A DNA stretch of 64,000 nucleotides from Heyndrickxia shackletonii (lineage in GTDB: Bacteria; Bacillota; Bacilli; Bacillales; Bacillaceae_C): positions 1,724,875 through 1,788,874 of the forward strand of contig NZ_LJJC01000004.1 in assembly GCF_001420715.1 (NCBI RefSeq), read 5' to 3'. The position numbers and the translations under genes were made by a program. Under the pieces are notes generated by a model. It was given only the letters and a program-made list of their open reading frames with translations, did no database searches and was not told where the DNA came from. Shown piece after piece: positions 35,607 through 45,467 of the stretch; position 1 is the first letter of the stretch; each line of letters begins with the position of its first letter.

Positions 35607-36734
35607 ATGAGTAAAAGGGATTATTATGAAGTTTTAGGACTAGAGAAAAATGCTTCTAAAGATGAAATTAAGAAGGCCTATAGAAAACTATCAAAGCAAT
35701 ATCATCCTGATATAAATAAAGCCCCAGATGCAGCTGATAAATTCAAAGAAGTTAAAGAAGCATATGAAGTTTTAAGTGATGATAATAAACGTGCACATTA
35801 TGACCAATTTGGACATACGGATCCGAATCAAGGTTTTGGTGGCTTCGGTGGTGCAAGTGATTTTGGTGGCTTTGGTGGTTTTGAGGATATTTTTAGTACC
35901 TTTTTTGGCGGCGGAGGCAGACGACGTGACCCTAATGCGCCAAGACAAGGGGCAGATCTTCAATATACAATGACATTATCTTTTGAAGATGCCGTTTTTG
36001 GAAAAGAAACAGAAATTGAAATACCAAGAGAAGAAGAATGTGATACTTGTCATGGATCTGGAGCCAAACCCGGAACAAAACCGGAAACTTGTCCGCATTG
36101 CCATGGAAGCGGTCAATTAAATACAGAACAAAATACACCATTTGGTAAAATAGTGAATAGACGTGTATGTAATTATTGTAATGGTACTGGGCAATTGATA
36201 AAGGATAAATGTAGAACCTGTGGAGGAAGCGGAAAGGTTAAAAAACGCAGAAAAATCAATGTTAAAATACCTGCAGGGATTGATGATGGACAGCAATTAC
36301 GTGTATCTGGTCAAGGAGAACCAGGTATAAATGGAGGTCCTTCAGGGGATCTATACGTAGTTTTCCATGTAAGAGATCATGAGTTTTTCGAACGTGACGG
36401 AGATGATATTTACTGTGAAGTTCCGATTACGTTTACACAGGCAGCTCTTGGAGATGAAATAGAAGTTCCAACTTTACATGGAAAAGTGAAACTAAAAGTA
36501 CCGGCTGGAACTCAAACAGGTACGAAATTCCGCTTACGAGGAAAAGGTGTGCCAAATGTTAGAGGCTATGGGGTCGGTGATCAAAATATTCACGTGAAAG
36601 TAGTTACTCCAACAAAATTAACGGATAAACAAAAGCAATTACTTCGGGAATTCGGTGAAATTAGCGGAAGTATTCCTGACGAGCACAACGAGTCTTTTTT
36701 CGATAAGATGAAGAAAGCTTTTAAAGGGGAATAA
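35607..36734 (+). CDS. dnaJ: chaperone protein DnaJ (Hsp40)
   Basis: A 375-residue class I J protein: J domain with H33-P34-D35, a Gly/Phe-rich linker, four zinc-finger repeats ([32 protein letters not shown]) and the C-terminal substrate domains. GTG 35598 is in frame but too close to the GGGAG site; ATG 35607 gives the family start [11 protein letters not shown]. Its stop overlaps the prmA ATG by one base. Confidence 0.98.
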   Translation: MSKRDYYEVLGLEKNASKDEIKKAYRKLSKQYHPDINKAPDAADKFKEVKEAYEVLSDDNKRAHYDQFGHTDPNQGFGGFGGASDFGGFGGFEDIFSTFFGGGGRRRDPNAPRQGADLQYTMTLSFEDAVFGKETEIEIPREEECDTCHGSGAKPGTKPETCPHCHGSGQLNTEQNTPFGKIVNRRVCNYCNGTGQLIKDKCRTCGGSGKVKKRRKINVKIPAGIDDGQQLRVSGQGEPGINGGPSGDLYVVFHVRDHEFFERDGDDIYCEVPITFTQAALGDEIEVPTLHGKVKLKVPAGTQTGTKFRLRGKGVPNVRGYGVGDQNIHVKVVTPTKLTDKQKQLLREFGEISGSIPDEHNESFFDKMKKAFKGE

Positions 36735-37696
36735 TGGATGAATGGAGTTGTCAGGTATTGAAATGGTCTGAGATTATGATTCACACAACAAACGAAGCTG
36801 TTGAACCAATCTCCAATATTTTGCATGAAGCGGGTGCGAGTGGTGTTGTCATCGAGGATCCTTTTGAGCTTATTAAAGATCGGGAAGATCAATTTGGAGA
36901 GATCTATCAGCTAGATCCAGAGGATTATCCTGAAGAAGGTGTTATTGTAAAGGCTTATTTGCCTGTTAATAGTTTTTTAGGAGAAACGGTGGAAGAAATA
37001 AAGCAATCCATAACAAACTTAACCTTATTTAATATTGATATTGGTAAGAATGATGTCTCCATTAGTGAAGTCAACGAAGAAGAATGGGCAACTGCTTGGA
37101 AGAAATATTATAATCCAGTTAAAATATCATCAAAGTTTACGATAGTACCTACGTGGGAACAATATGAACCCGTTAATAGTGATGAGTTAATTATTGAATT
37201 AGACCCAGGTATGGCATTTGGAACAGGTACACATCCAACAACTGTAATGTGTATTCAAGCATTGGAACGTACAGTACAACAAAATGATCATGTCATCGAT
37301 GTAGGTACGGGTTCTGGAGTTTTGAGTATTGCTGCTGCATTACTCGGTGCCGGTAAAGTGACGGCATTAGATCTTGATGAAGTTGCCGTTCAATCTGCCA
37401 AGCTAAATATAAAATTAAACAAAGTTCAGGATATTGTTTCTGTTTCAAAGAATGATCTTTTAAATGGTGTTGACAGTCAGGCTGATGTAGTGGTTGCTAA
37501 CATTTTAGCAGAAGTAATCATGCGTTTTACGGATGATGTAGCAACAGCTGTTAAAAAAGACGGATACTTTATTGCTTCTGGTATTATTCAACCAAAGAAG
37601 AATGAGGTAAAAGAAGCGATTATTCAATCAGGATTTATCATTGAAGAAACCATAGTAATGGAAGATTGGATAGCATTTATTGCGAAGCGCAGGTGA
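36734..37696 (+). CDS. prmA: ribosomal protein L11 methyltransferase
   Basis: A 320-residue SAM methyltransferase that modifies L11. The N-terminal substrate domain ([20 protein letters not shown]) is followed by motif [20 protein letters not shown] and the [10 protein letters not shown] motif. ATG 36734 has a good AAAGGGGA site. The usual family start corresponds to TTG 36758 ([11 protein letters not shown]), so the true protein may be 8 residues shorter. It overlaps dnaJ by one base. Confidence 0.95.
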   Translation: MDEWSCQVLKWSEIMIHTTNEAVEPISNILHEAGASGVVIEDPFELIKDREDQFGEIYQLDPEDYPEEGVIVKAYLPVNSFLGETVEEIKQSITNLTLFNIDIGKNDVSISEVNEEEWATAWKKYYNPVKISSKFTIVPTWEQYEPVNSDELIIELDPGMAFGTGTHPTTVMCIQALERTVQQNDHVIDVGTGSGVLSIAAALLGAGKVTALDLDEVAVQSAKLNIKLNKVQDIVSVSKNDLLNGVDSQADVVVANILAEVIMRFTDDVATAVKKDGYFIASGIIQPKKNEVKEAIIQSGFIIEETIVMEDWIAFIAKRR

Positions 37697-37701
37697 AGGA
37701 A

Positions 37702-38454
37702 TTGCAACGTTATTTTCTAGATAAGCCTTTTTCCGGAGAAAAAGAGGTAATATTAAAAGATGATCATTTTCATCATATTGCGCGAGTGATGAGAATGTCT
37801 CCGGAAGATGAGTTTTATGTTGTTTTTCAAGATAAAAAGGCATGTATTGCCAAAATAACGGATATTACCAATGAAGCAGTTATGGCTTCTATTGTAAAAT
37901 GGGAAGAAATGAATAAAGAAATGCCTGTTCCTATTACCATTGCGAGCGGACTGCCTAAAGGGGATAAGTTGGAATGGATTATCCAAAAGGGAACAGAATT
38001 AGGTGCATATGAATTTATCCCTTTTATTGCGGATCGCTCGATTGTGAAATGGGATGTAAAAAAGGAACAGAAAAAGCATACAAGGTGGTTGAAAATTGCA
38101 GAGGAGGCTGCAGAGCAATCACATCGTCAACATAAACCGAACATTTTACCTCCAATTACTTTTAAAGAATTACTTCATATAAGCTCCAATTATACACATA
38201 AAATTGTCGCTTATGAAGAAAACGCCAAACAAGGTGAGAGCACGAATTTTCCTAAAATGTTGAAAAACTTTAAGCAGGATGATACGGTATTAATTGTATT
38301 TGGACCTGAAGGCGGAATATCCAATACGGAAATTGAACAGCTAGAGAATAATGGGTTTGTACCATGTGGTTTCGGACCGAGAATTCTTCGGACAGAAACT
38401 GCTCCATTATACGCATTATCAGCAATTTCCTATCATTTAGAATTAATGAGGTGA
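37702..38454 (+). CDS. rsmE: 16S rRNA m3U1498 methyltransferase
   Basis: A 250-residue SPOUT methyltransferase. The C-terminal knot shows VFGPEGGISNTEIEQLE and LGPRILRTETA-like FGPRILRTETAPLYALS. The N-terminal PUA-like domain starts QRYFLDKPF. The start is TTG 37702 after AGGTGAAGGA; this matches the family and avoids a longer overlap with prmA. Equivalent of B. subtilis yqeU. Confidence 0.95.
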   Translation: MQRYFLDKPFSGEKEVILKDDHFHHIARVMRMSPEDEFYVVFQDKKACIAKITDITNEAVMASIVKWEEMNKEMPVPITIASGLPKGDKLEWIIQKGTELGAYEFIPFIADRSIVKWDVKKEQKKHTRWLKIAEEAAEQSHRQHKPNILPPITFKELLHISSNYTHKIVAYEENAKQGESTNFPKMLKNFKQDDTVLIVFGPEGGISNTEIEQLENNGFVPCGFGPRILRTETAPLYALSAISYHLELMR

Positions 38455-38459
38455 TCAAC

Positions 38460-39815
38460 ATGTCCTCTGTAGCATTTCATACATTAGGTTGTAAAGTAAA
38501 CCACTATGAAACAGAAGCGATATGGCAATTATTTAAAAGCGAAGGCTATGAACGAGTTGATTTTGAATCAACATCCGATGTATATGTCATTAATACTTGT
38601 ACAGTAACTAATACTGGTGATAAAAAAAGCCGTCAAGTGATTAGACGAGCTGTGCGCAAAAATCCTGACGCAGTTATCTGTGTAACTGGATGTTATGCGC
38701 AAACATCCCCAGCGGAAATCATGGCAATCCCTGGTGTGGATATTGTTGTAGGTACACAAGATCGTACGAAAATGCTTGAGTATATTGAACAATTTAAAAA
38801 TGAACGCCAACCGATTAATGGTGTTAAAAATATCATGAAAAATCGTGTTTATGAAGAATTAGACGTACCTGCCTTTACTGACCGTACACGTGCGTCTTTA
38901 AAAATTCAAGAAGGATGTAATAACTTCTGTACTTTCTGTATTATTCCTTGGGCAAGAGGCTTAATGCGGTCAAGAGATCCAAAAGAAGTTATTCGCCAAG
39001 CTCAGCAATTAGTCGATGCCGGATATAAAGAAATCGTTTTAACAGGTATTCATACTGGCGGATACGGTCAAGATTTGAAAGATTATAACTTAGCAATGCT
39101 TCTTCGTGATTTAGAAGCGGAAGTAAATGGTTTAAAACGAATTCGAATCTCATCTATCGAGGCTAGCCAATTAACAGATGAGGTTATTGAAGTAATTGAG
39201 AAGTCTAAAATTATCGTTCGACATATGCATATTCCTTTGCAGTCCGGATCGGATACAGTATTAAAGAGAATGAGACGTAAATATACGATGGCTGAGTATG
39301 CCGAAAGACTTGTAAAATTAAAGAAAGCTTTACCAGGTCTTGCAGTTACATCTGATGTTATTGTTGGTTTTCCAGGCGAAACGGAAGAAGAATTCATGGA
39401 AACATACAACTTCATAAAAGATCATCAGTTTTCAGAACTTCATGTATTCCCATATTCCAAACGCACTGGTACACCTGCGGCTAGGATGACGGATCAAATT
39501 GATGAAGAGATAAAAAATGAACGCGTACATCGATTAATCGCACTTTCTGACCAACTTGCAAAAGAATATTCATCAAAATTTGAAAACGAAGTATTAGAAG
39601 TAATTCCTGAAGAAAAATATAAGGAAGACCCAGATAGCGGATTGTATGAAGGATATACGGACAATTATTTGAAAGTAGTATTTCCTGCAACAGAAGATAT
39701 GGTTGGAAAGCTTGTAAGAGTAAAAATAACGAAAGCAGGATATCCATATAATGAAGGACAATTTGTTCGTGTATTAGAGGATACAGTTGAAAAGGAAGAA
39801 CTCAAAGCAATATAA
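38460..39815 (+). CDS. mtaB: tRNA t6A37 methylthiotransferase
   Basis: A 451-residue radical-SAM methylthiotransferase that converts t6A37 to ms2t6A. The N-terminal cluster uses C11, C47 and C78; the radical-SAM cluster C153-x3-C157-x2-C160 (CNNFCTFC). A C-terminal TRAM domain closes the protein. An in-frame ATG at 38364 lies inside rsmE with no ribosome site; ATG 38460 follows GAGGTGATC. Equivalent of yqeV. A terminator follows. Confidence 0.96.
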   Translation: MSSVAFHTLGCKVNHYETEAIWQLFKSEGYERVDFESTSDVYVINTCTVTNTGDKKSRQVIRRAVRKNPDAVICVTGCYAQTSPAEIMAIPGVDIVVGTQDRTKMLEYIEQFKNERQPINGVKNIMKNRVYEELDVPAFTDRTRASLKIQEGCNNFCTFCIIPWARGLMRSRDPKEVIRQAQQLVDAGYKEIVLTGIHTGGYGQDLKDYNLAMLLRDLEAEVNGLKRIRISSIEASQLTDEVIEVIEKSKIIVRHMHIPLQSGSDTVLKRMRRKYTMAEYAERLVKLKKALPGLAVTSDVIVGFPGETEEEFMETYNFIKDHQFSELHVFPYSKRTGTPAARMTDQIDEEIKNERVHRLIALSDQLAKEYSSKFENEVLEVIPEEKYKEDPDSGLYEGYTDNYLKVVFPATEDMVGKLVRVKITKAGYPYNEGQFVRVLEDTVEKEELKAI

Positions 39816-39842
39816 ACTGCAGATTTCTGCGGTTTTTTTTTT
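39814..39842 (+). terminator. terminator of the dnaJ-mtaB unit
   Basis: AAACTGCAG/CTGCGGTTT (39814-39822/39827-39835, one G-U) runs into about 12 T residues. Confidence 0.88.
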
Positions 39843-39964
39843 TTGGAAATTTTTTAGATATGAATTTATTTGCTTTTTGGGCAAAACTTATAGTGCTCGA
39901 ATACATGAAAAGATAATGGTATAGTAAAATTTGTAATGAACAAAACGGTTTGGAGGAAACTTTA

Positions 39965-40633
39965 ATGAATAATATTGCAAAAATGATTGATCATACATTA
40001 TTAAAGGCAGATGCAACAAAAGAACAAATACATACTCTATGTCTTGAAGCAAAAGAATATTCCTTTGCTTCCGTTTGTGTTAACCCGACATGGGTAAAGT
40101 ATTGTGCGGAAATACTGAAAGACTCGAATGTGTTGGTTTGTACCGTAATTGGCTTTCCGCTGGGTTCCAATACACCTGAGACTAAAGCATTTGAAACAAA
40201 GAATGCCATTGAAAATGGCGCAGGTGAAGTAGACATGGTCATTAATATTAGTGCGTTAAAAAGCGGTGATTATGAGTTAGTAGAAAAGGATATTAAAGCG
40301 GTGACAGATGCTGCAAAAGGAAAAGCCTTAACAAAGGTAATTATCGAAACATGCTTATTAACAAATGATGAAAAAGTTCATGCTTGCGAAATTGCCGTTA
40401 AAGCGGGAGCAGATTTTGTAAAAACCTCAACCGGATTTTCTACGGGAGGAGCGACTCCTGAAGATATTGCATTAATGAGAAAAACAGTTGGACCAGATAT
40501 CGGAGTAAAGGCTTCAGGCGGCGTAAGAAGTGCACAAGATGCGGAAGCATTGATTAAAGCGGGAGCGACTAGAATAGGTGCTAGTTCGGGAGTGAAAATT
40601 GTAAAAGGTTTATCGAGTGAATCTGACTATTAA
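39965..40633 (+). CDS. deoC: deoxyribose-phosphate aldolase
   Basis: A 222-residue class I aldolase splitting deoxyribose-5-phosphate into glyceraldehyde-3-phosphate and acetaldehyde. The Schiff-base lysine is in [11 protein letters not shown], with the second lysine in [13 protein letters not shown] at 39950 is in frame within TTTGGAGGAAA; ATG 39965 just after that ribosome site is chosen. It stands alone between mtaB and yqeW, with no other nucleoside-catabolism genes around. Confidence 0.96.
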   Translation: MNNIAKMIDHTLLKADATKEQIHTLCLEAKEYSFASVCVNPTWVKYCAEILKDSNVLVCTVIGFPLGSNTPETKAFETKNAIENGAGEVDMVINISALKSGDYELVEKDIKAVTDAAKGKALTKVIIETCLLTNDEKVHACEIAVKAGADFVKTSTGFSTGGATPEDIALMRKTVGPDIGVKASGGVRSAQDAEALIKAGATRIGASSGVKIVKGLSSESDY

Positions 40634-40666
40634 TTAAAAAACGAGGCTTTTCGCCTCGATTTTTAA
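40634..40666. terminator. bidirectional terminator between deoC and yqeW
   Basis: TTAAAAAACGAGGC/GCCTCGATTTTTAA (40634-40647/40653-40666) pair with one mismatch around TTTTC, with A and T runs on the two sides. Confidence 0.88.
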
Positions 40667-41598
40667 TTCCATATCGTTTTTTTTCCGTGTACTTTCACGA
40701 TAAATTGTCCGAATTTAGTAGCAATTGGCAATACAAGAATCGATGAAAATAAATTAAAAATAACACTCGCATGGGCAAGTTGTGTTTCCGGATTGGAAGA
40801 AAGTTCTTTACAAATAAACGATAGTTGACTTAAAAATGGCAAGCAGAGAAATGCACCGCCAACATTAAGCCAAATATGTGCGTAAGCCGTCAATCTAGCT
40901 TCTTCACCAGCTCCGACACTTGCTAGAAGACCGGTAATACACGTGCCAATATTTGCTCCAAGCATAATCGCAATTCCCGTTTCGAGTGTGAAAATATGGG
41001 CACTTAAAAAGCTCATCGCAATCCCCGTCATAACAGTGCTGGATTGGATACATGCTGTCAGGATTATTCCTACTATAAAGGCATAAAGGAAATGATCGCT
41101 TAATAACATCAATAATTTTTGTGTAGAAGGTAATTGAGTAAATGGGATAGCCAATCGTTCAAAAGCCCTCATTGCGGAAAATATGAACGCGAAACCAATG
41201 AATACATAACTTAAGCTTTTCCATTTTGTTCTCCTGAAAAACAAACACATAATTCCAAGAATGAAAAATGGAATAACTAGAACGGATAGATTAAATGATA
41301 GAAATTCTAATGTAAAGGTGGTACCAATGTTTGTCCCTAAAATAATTCCAATCGTTTGTGGAAATGCCAGTACTCGGGCAGAAACTAATCCTACTGTAAT
41401 AACCATCACAGCCCCGCTGCTTTGAAGAATTGGTGTCATAATGATTCCAACAAGCATACCTTTAAAAGGAGTATTTGTTACTTTTTTCAGCCATTGCTCC
41501 ATCGCTTTGCCTGATAAGTTAAATAACCCTATCCGTAGCCAAGTAATGCCAAGGATGAAGACACCAACCAGACATATAAATAAGATAAGATATAACAT
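40663..41598 (-). CDS. yqeW: Na+/phosphate cotransporter family protein YqeW
   Basis: A 311-residue membrane protein of the PNaS (NptA) family with two inverted halves, each carrying the QSS motif: [14 protein letters not shown] and [14 protein letters not shown]. Probably takes up phosphate with sodium; some relatives are regulators. A GTG at 41604 is in frame but close to the AGAGGTGAG site, so ATG 41598 is preferred. Position between mtaB and rpsU is as in B. subtilis. Confidence 0.9.
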   Translation of the reverse strand: MLYLILFICLVGVFILGITWLRIGLFNLSGKAMEQWLKKVTNTPFKGMLVGIIMTPILQSSGAVMVITVGLVSARVLAFPQTIGIILGTNIGTTFTLEFLSFNLSVLVIPFFILGIMCLFFRRTKWKSLSYVFIGFAFIFSAMRAFERLAIPFTQLPSTQKLLMLLSDHFLYAFIVGIILTACIQSSTVMTGIAMSFLSAHIFTLETGIAIMLGANIGTCITGLLASVGAGEEARLTAYAHIWLNVGGAFLCLPFLSQLSFICKELSSNPETQLAHASVIFNLFSSILVLPIATKFGQFIVKVHGKKTIWN

Positions 41599-41716
41599 GT
41601 CCACTCACCTCTAAATAATGATATGCAGGCAAAAAAAAGAGATGATTACAAGTTGAAAAGAATAGAAAAACTTTTTAATTTTTCCATGGTATCTCTTATA
41701 GTTTGCATGAAGAATG

Positions 41717-41745
41717 TTGACCTAATAGGAAGGTTATATTATAAT
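41717..41745 (+). promoter_or_regulatory. sigma-A promoter of rpsU-yqeY
   Basis: TTGACC (41717-41722), a 17-base spacer and a perfect TATAAT (41740-41745), 69 bases before rpsU. This is one of the strongest-looking promoters in the window. Confidence 0.8.
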
Positions 41746-41814
41746 TGCAAGGTACATGGTTTTTTACATGCGTTAACATGTAACCGTAGTGTGTTCGGAG
41801 GGAGGGAAAGAGAG

Positions 41815-41988
41815 ATGTCAAAAACAGTTGTTCGTAAAAACGAATCGCTTGAAGATGCTCTTCGCCGCTTCAAACGCTCAGTTTCTAAAACGGGAACTTT
41901 GCAAGAATATAGAAAGCGCGAATTTTATGAAAAACCAAGCGTAAGACGTAAGAAAAAGTCTGAAGCTGCTAGAAAACGTAAGTTCTAA
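41815..41988 (+). CDS. rpsU: 30S ribosomal protein S21
   Basis: A 57-residue basic protein, [20 protein letters not shown], ending [13 protein letters not shown] longer in-frame start at 41623 would be upstream of the promoter, so ATG 41815 with GGGAAAGAGAG is correct. Co-transcribed with yqeY, 14 bases later. In B. subtilis S21 level affects motility and biofilm choice. Confidence 0.98.
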   Translation: MSKTVVRKNESLEDALRRFKRSVSKTGTLQEYRKREFYEKPSVRRKKKSEAARKRKF

Positions 41989-42002
41989 TAGAGGGTGAAA
42001 AT

Positions 42003-42449
42003 ATGGGTCTTCTCGAGCGTTTAAATGAAGATATGAAACAAGCTATGAAAAACAAAGAAAAAGAAAAACTCTCTGTCATTCGTATGCTTAAAGCTTCATT
42101 ACAAAACGAAGCAATTAAGCTTAAAAAGGAAAATTTAACCGAAGAAGAAGAGTTGACAATCCTTTCTCGCGAAGTAAAACAACGTAAAGACTCCCTCCAG
42201 GAATTTAAAGATGCAGGTCGTGAAGATCTAGTTGAAAAAATTCAAACGGAATTGACTTTTGTGAATATATATATGCCAAAACAGCTAACGGATGAGGAAT
42301 TAACTTCCATTGTGGAAGAAACAATTCGAGAAGTAAATGCAACTTCAAAAGCTGACATTGGTAAAGTCATGAGTGCCATTATGCCTAAAGTAAAAGGTAA
42401 GGCAGATGGATCAGCCGTAAACAAAAAAGTACAGCAGCAATTATCTTAA
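42003..42449 (+). CDS. yqeY: GatB/YqeY domain protein
   Basis: A 148-residue helical protein with the C-terminal domain shared with GatB ([20 protein letters not shown]). It may interact with tRNA; function is not established. GAGGGTG precedes ATG 42003. Second gene of the rpsU operon, followed by a terminator. Confidence 0.95.
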   Translation: MGLLERLNEDMKQAMKNKEKEKLSVIRMLKASLQNEAIKLKKENLTEEEELTILSREVKQRKDSLQEFKDAGREDLVEKIQTELTFVNIYMPKQLTDEELTSIVEETIREVNATSKADIGKVMSAIMPKVKGKADGSAVNKKVQQQLS

Positions 42450-42454
42450 ATGAT

Positions 42455-42492
42455 AAAAAAGGTCGAGAAGGATACTTTTCGGCCTTTTTTAT
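42455..42492 (+). terminator. terminator of rpsU-yqeY
   Basis: AAAAAAGGTCGAGAAG pairs imperfectly with CTTTTCGGCCTTTTTT (42455-42470/42475-42490), ending in a T run. Confidence 0.8.
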
Positions 42493-42547
42493 TTAGGGAT
42501 AAAAAGAAGGTATAAAAATGTTATTAAATAATGGATTTAACTAATGT

Positions 42548-42606
42548 AGTCTCTAGGAAGCGCATGCGGATTACCGGCTAGCGGATAAGCTGCTTGCGCT
42601 TTTCTT
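42548..42606 (+). repeat. truncated repeat family A, copy 5
   Basis: GTCTCTAGGAAGCGCATGCGGATTACCGGCTAGCGG and GCTTGCGCTTTTCTT match the two ends of family A; the middle is missing, leaving about 59 bases. Confidence 0.6.
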
Positions 42607-42640
42607 CATAGTTCTGCAGTAACAAAAATTTAATTTTTCT

Positions 42641-42667
42641 TGAAACCTTCTTAGTCATTTATTCGTA
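42641..42667 (+). promoter_or_regulatory. putative sigma-W promoter of yqeZ-floA-yqfB
   Basis: TGAAAC at 42641-42646, a 17-base spacer and CGTA at 42664-42667 fit the sigma-W consensus (TGAAAC-N16/17-CGTA). The B. subtilis yqeZ-yqfA-yqfB operon is a known sigma-W target, which supports the call. It would tie this operon to cell-envelope stress. Confidence 0.75.
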
Positions 42668-42694
42668 AATTAAATAAAATGGGGGGGTGATTAC

Positions 42695-43465
42695 TTGGGA
42701 AAAAAATTTTTGGTGTTTATCGGTTTTTGGAGCATAATGTTGATTTTGAATTTTCCTGTTCATGCTGCAATGAATCAAGGAATAATTGCTGCTCCAAATA
42801 GTCCAATAGAAAATTTCGCCAACTTCTTAACCAATCCAATTGTGGTAACTATTTTATTATGCTTGGCAAGTTTAGGATTCGTAATGGAATTGTATACACC
42901 TAAATTTGGATTGTATGGAATTGTTGGAATTATAGCACTTGTTCTATTTTATTTTAGCCATATTGTAACAGGTGATGCTAGTTTTAATTCTCTCATTTTA
43001 TTTGTCTTGGGAGTTGTATTAATTATTGCAGAACTATTTTTACCAGGGGCAATTGCCGGATTTTTAGGAGTTTTAGCAATTATAGGTTCCTTGTTAATGG
43101 CAGGTGGAAATCTTCTTTATACAGGGATTTCGATTATGATTGCACTGCTTATCACCATTATTGCCATGATAATTATGATAAAGGTGTTTGGACGAAGAAT
43201 GAAATTATTTAAAAAAATTGTTTTGTCAGATGCTGTCAGCACAGAGAAAGGATATGTATCCAATATTAATAGAACCGATTTACTCGGTAAAATTGGTAAA
43301 ACGATCACTCCACTAAGACCTGCTGGGACTATTGAAATTAATGGAGAGCGATTAGATGTGGTGACAGAAGGAGGCTTTATTTCCTCAGGCACTGATGTCA
43401 AGGTAATAAAGGTTGAGGGTGTTAGAATTATTGTCAGATTAAATCAGAATGAAATGATAGAATAG
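42695..43465 (+). CDS. yqeZ: short NfeD-like protein (YqeZ family, lacks protease domain)
   Basis: A 256-residue membrane protein: signal-peptide-like N-terminus ([20 protein letters not shown]), then NfeD-type membrane helices ([36 protein letters not shown]) and a C-terminal soluble OB-fold ([20 protein letters not shown]). B. subtilis YqeZ is about 437 residues and has a ClpP-like protease domain between signal and membrane part; that domain is absent here. The start is TTG 42695 after GGGGGGGTGA. The floA gene follows after 16 bases, the usual NfeD-flotillin pair. Confidence 0.85.
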   Translation: MGKKFLVFIGFWSIMLILNFPVHAAMNQGIIAAPNSPIENFANFLTNPIVVTILLCLASLGFVMELYTPKFGLYGIVGIIALVLFYFSHIVTGDASFNSLILFVLGVVLIIAELFLPGAIAGFLGVLAIIGSLLMAGGNLLYTGISIMIALLITIIAMIIMIKVFGRRMKLFKKIVLSDAVSTEKGYVSNINRTDLLGKIGKTITPLRPAGTIEINGERLDVVTEGGFISSGTDVKVIKVEGVRIIVRLNQNEMIE

Positions 43466-43481
43466 AAGAGGAGGAATTAGA

Positions 43482-44483
43482 TTGGTATTAGAAGCTGGAA
43501 CAGTTTTATTAATAGTTGGAATTATTGCAGCGGTAATTATTATCGGAATTTTATTAACATTTGTGCCTGTAATGCTTTGGATTTCGGCACTTGCAGCAGG
43601 AGTTCGAATTGGTATCTTCACCTTAGTTGGAATGAGGCTGCGAAGAGTTATTCCCAGCAGGGTTATTAATCCGCTTATCAAAGCAAGAAAAGCAGGTATT
43701 GAAGTTGGCATAAATCAATTAGAAAGCCATTATCTTGCTGGAGGTAATGTTGATAGGGTCGTAAACGCTTTAATTGCAGCTCATAGGGCAAATATAGAAT
43801 TATCTTTTGAACGTTGTGCCGCTATTGATTTAGCTGGACGTAATGTATTAGAAGCAGTACAAATGAGTGTTAATCCCAAAGTTATTGAAACTCCATTTAT
43901 TGCTGGTGTTGCTATGAATGGTATTGAAGTGAAAGCGAAAGCCAGAATAACGGTTCGTGCAAATATTGAAAGGCTAGTCGGGGGAGCGGGAGAAGAAACG
44001 GTTATCGCCCGTGTTGGAGAAGGTATTGTAAGTACAATTGGTTCTTCTGAAGATCATAAAAAGGTACTCGAAAATCCGGACTTAATTTCACAAACTGTCT
44101 TAACTAAGGGGCTTGATGCTGGGACAGCATTTGAAATTCTTTCCATTGATATAGCGGATGTGGATATCGGTAAAAACATCGGTGCTGAGCTTCAAACAGA
44201 ACAAGCAGAGGCTGATAAAAAGATCGCACAAGCAAAAGCGGAAGAACGCCGTGCAATGGCTGTCGCATCCGAACAAGAAATGAAAGCTAAAGTGCAAGAA
44301 ATGCGGGCTAAAGTGGTAGAAGCGGAAGCCGAGGTTCCATTAGCGATGGCCGAGGCATTAAGATCAGGGAATATTGGTGTAATGGACTATATGAACTTTA
44401 AAAATATCGAGTCAGATACAGATATGAGAGGATCCATTGGAAAAATGACTGGTGAAAAGAAAGATCCAAATAAGCCTGAATAA
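43482..44483 (+). CDS. floA: flotillin-like protein FloA
   Basis: A 333-residue membrane scaffold of functional membrane microdomains. An N-terminal hydrophobic hairpin ([20 protein letters not shown]) precedes the SPFH-like domain and a coiled coil rich in A, E and K ([18 protein letters not shown]). TTG 43482 follows GAGGAGGAA. Encoded with an NfeD partner; the sigma-W-like promoter fits a role in envelope stress. Confidence 0.96.
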   Translation: MVLEAGTVLLIVGIIAAVIIIGILLTFVPVMLWISALAAGVRIGIFTLVGMRLRRVIPSRVINPLIKARKAGIEVGINQLESHYLAGGNVDRVVNALIAAHRANIELSFERCAAIDLAGRNVLEAVQMSVNPKVIETPFIAGVAMNGIEVKAKARITVRANIERLVGGAGEETVIARVGEGIVSTIGSSEDHKKVLENPDLISQTVLTKGLDAGTAFEILSIDIADVDIGKNIGAELQTEQAEADKKIAQAKAEERRAMAVASEQEMKAKVQEMRAKVVEAEAEVPLAMAEALRSGNIGVMDYMNFKNIESDTDMRGSIGKMTGEKKDPNKPE

Positions 44484-44509
44484 AGGATCGCAGGAAGGTG
44501 GTATTTCCT

Positions 44510-44941
44510 TTGGAAGCGATTATTATAGCCATAATCGTTGGTATTATTGGAGCAATGGCCAATAAAAAGAAGCTTGAAAAATCTAAAAGCAATAAACCAA
44601 TTCCGAACCCGAGATCTCTTTTTGGAGAGATGCAAAAAACAATTGAAGAAAATATAAAAAAACTTTCACCCGAAATGGTGTCTGATCCTGCTCCAAAAAT
44701 GAATAACGATGATTTCGTATATCGGGATGAAGAACTGGATGCTGAAATTCAAGCCGACCGTTTGAAGATTCAGGAAGAGTATTATGAAAAAAAGCTTGAA
44801 CAAATAAATCATCAAGTCGACAATATTAAAAAAAGGGAGCACCTGTCATTGATAAGTGACGGTGATGATTTAGTAAAAGGAATCATTTTAGCAGAGATAC
44901 TCGGTCCACCGCGTGCAAAAAAACCATATAAAAGAAACTGA
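44510..44941 (+). CDS. yqfB: YqfB-position protein, membrane anchor plus charged helix
   Basis: A 143-residue protein. The first about 18 residues are hydrophobic (EAIIIAIIVGIIGAMA), followed by a basic stretch and a long charged probable coiled coil. The GTG at 44498 is part of the AGGAAGGTGG ribosome site, so TTG 44510 is preferred. The symbol is given by position after floA; I do not know its function. Confidence 0.7.
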   Translation: MEAIIIAIIVGIIGAMANKKKLEKSKSNKPIPNPRSLFGEMQKTIEENIKKLSPEMVSDPAPKMNNDDFVYRDEELDAEIQADRLKIQEEYYEKKLEQINHQVDNIKKREHLSLISDGDDLVKGIILAEILGPPRAKKPYKRN

Positions 44942-44982
44942 AAAAAATCCGTGCCATTGTATGATGGTACGGATTTTTTTTG
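44941..44982 (+). terminator. terminator of the yqeZ-floA-yqfB operon
   Basis: The 17-position stem 44941-44957/44964-44980 (ATCCGTGCCAT/ATGGTACGGAT core, one G-U) is followed by T residues. Confidence 0.9.
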
Positions 44983-44991
44983 CAAAGAAAG

Positions 44992-45097
44992 TACATTGCG
45001 GATAAGTGCAATAGCTCGTAAATTACCTCGCTGTATTCCCTTTTTCTCACCTCTGACTACTAAATCTGTATCCAAGTACTGCGGTGCCTCCGCTTTT
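44992..45097 (+). repeat. partial repeat family A, copy 6
   Basis: TTACCTCGCTGTATTCCCTTTTTCTC, CTACTAAATCTGTATCC and GGTGCCTCCGCTTTTC match the middle and right end of family A; the left end is lost. Confidence 0.5.
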
Positions 45098-45171
45098 CTA
45101 AATAAATACGAAAAAAGGTGCTGAATCCTTATTTATTTTCATAAATATGATATGAAAGGGGGTTCTTTTCT

Positions 45172-45456
45172 ATGGCAAAAAAATGGAGCCGACTTCTGCA
45201 AAATCTGATGACTAACACCATGCAGCTTCCGCAAGATGTCATGATGGACCTGCCGCGAATTACCATGATTGGCCAAATTCATATTTACATAGAAAATCAC
45301 CGCGGACTTCTTACCTTCTCTGATCAGGAAGTAAGGCTGCTTCTCAAACAAGGTCAATTGCTTATTAAGGGAAAATCGTTTGTTATTAAGACCATTTTAC
45401 CGGAAGAAATTTTGCTGGAAGGAAAAATAGATGCTGTCAGTTATTTGAAAGAATAG
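45172..45456 (+). CDS. yqfC: sporulation protein YqfC
   Basis: A 94-residue YabP/YqfC-family protein: LPQDVMMDLPRITMIGQIHI, then ENHRGLLTFSDQEVRLLLKQ. The family is part of the mother-cell (sigma-E) programme in B. subtilis. AAAGGGGG precedes ATG 45172. I could not place a clear sigma-E promoter. It is followed within 11 bases by yqfD. Confidence 0.93.
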   Translation: MAKKWSRLLQNLMTNTMQLPQDVMMDLPRITMIGQIHIYIENHRGLLTFSDQEVRLLLKQGQLLIKGKSFVIKTILPEEILLEGKIDAVSYLKE

Positions 45457-45467
45457 GAGTGACAAAG

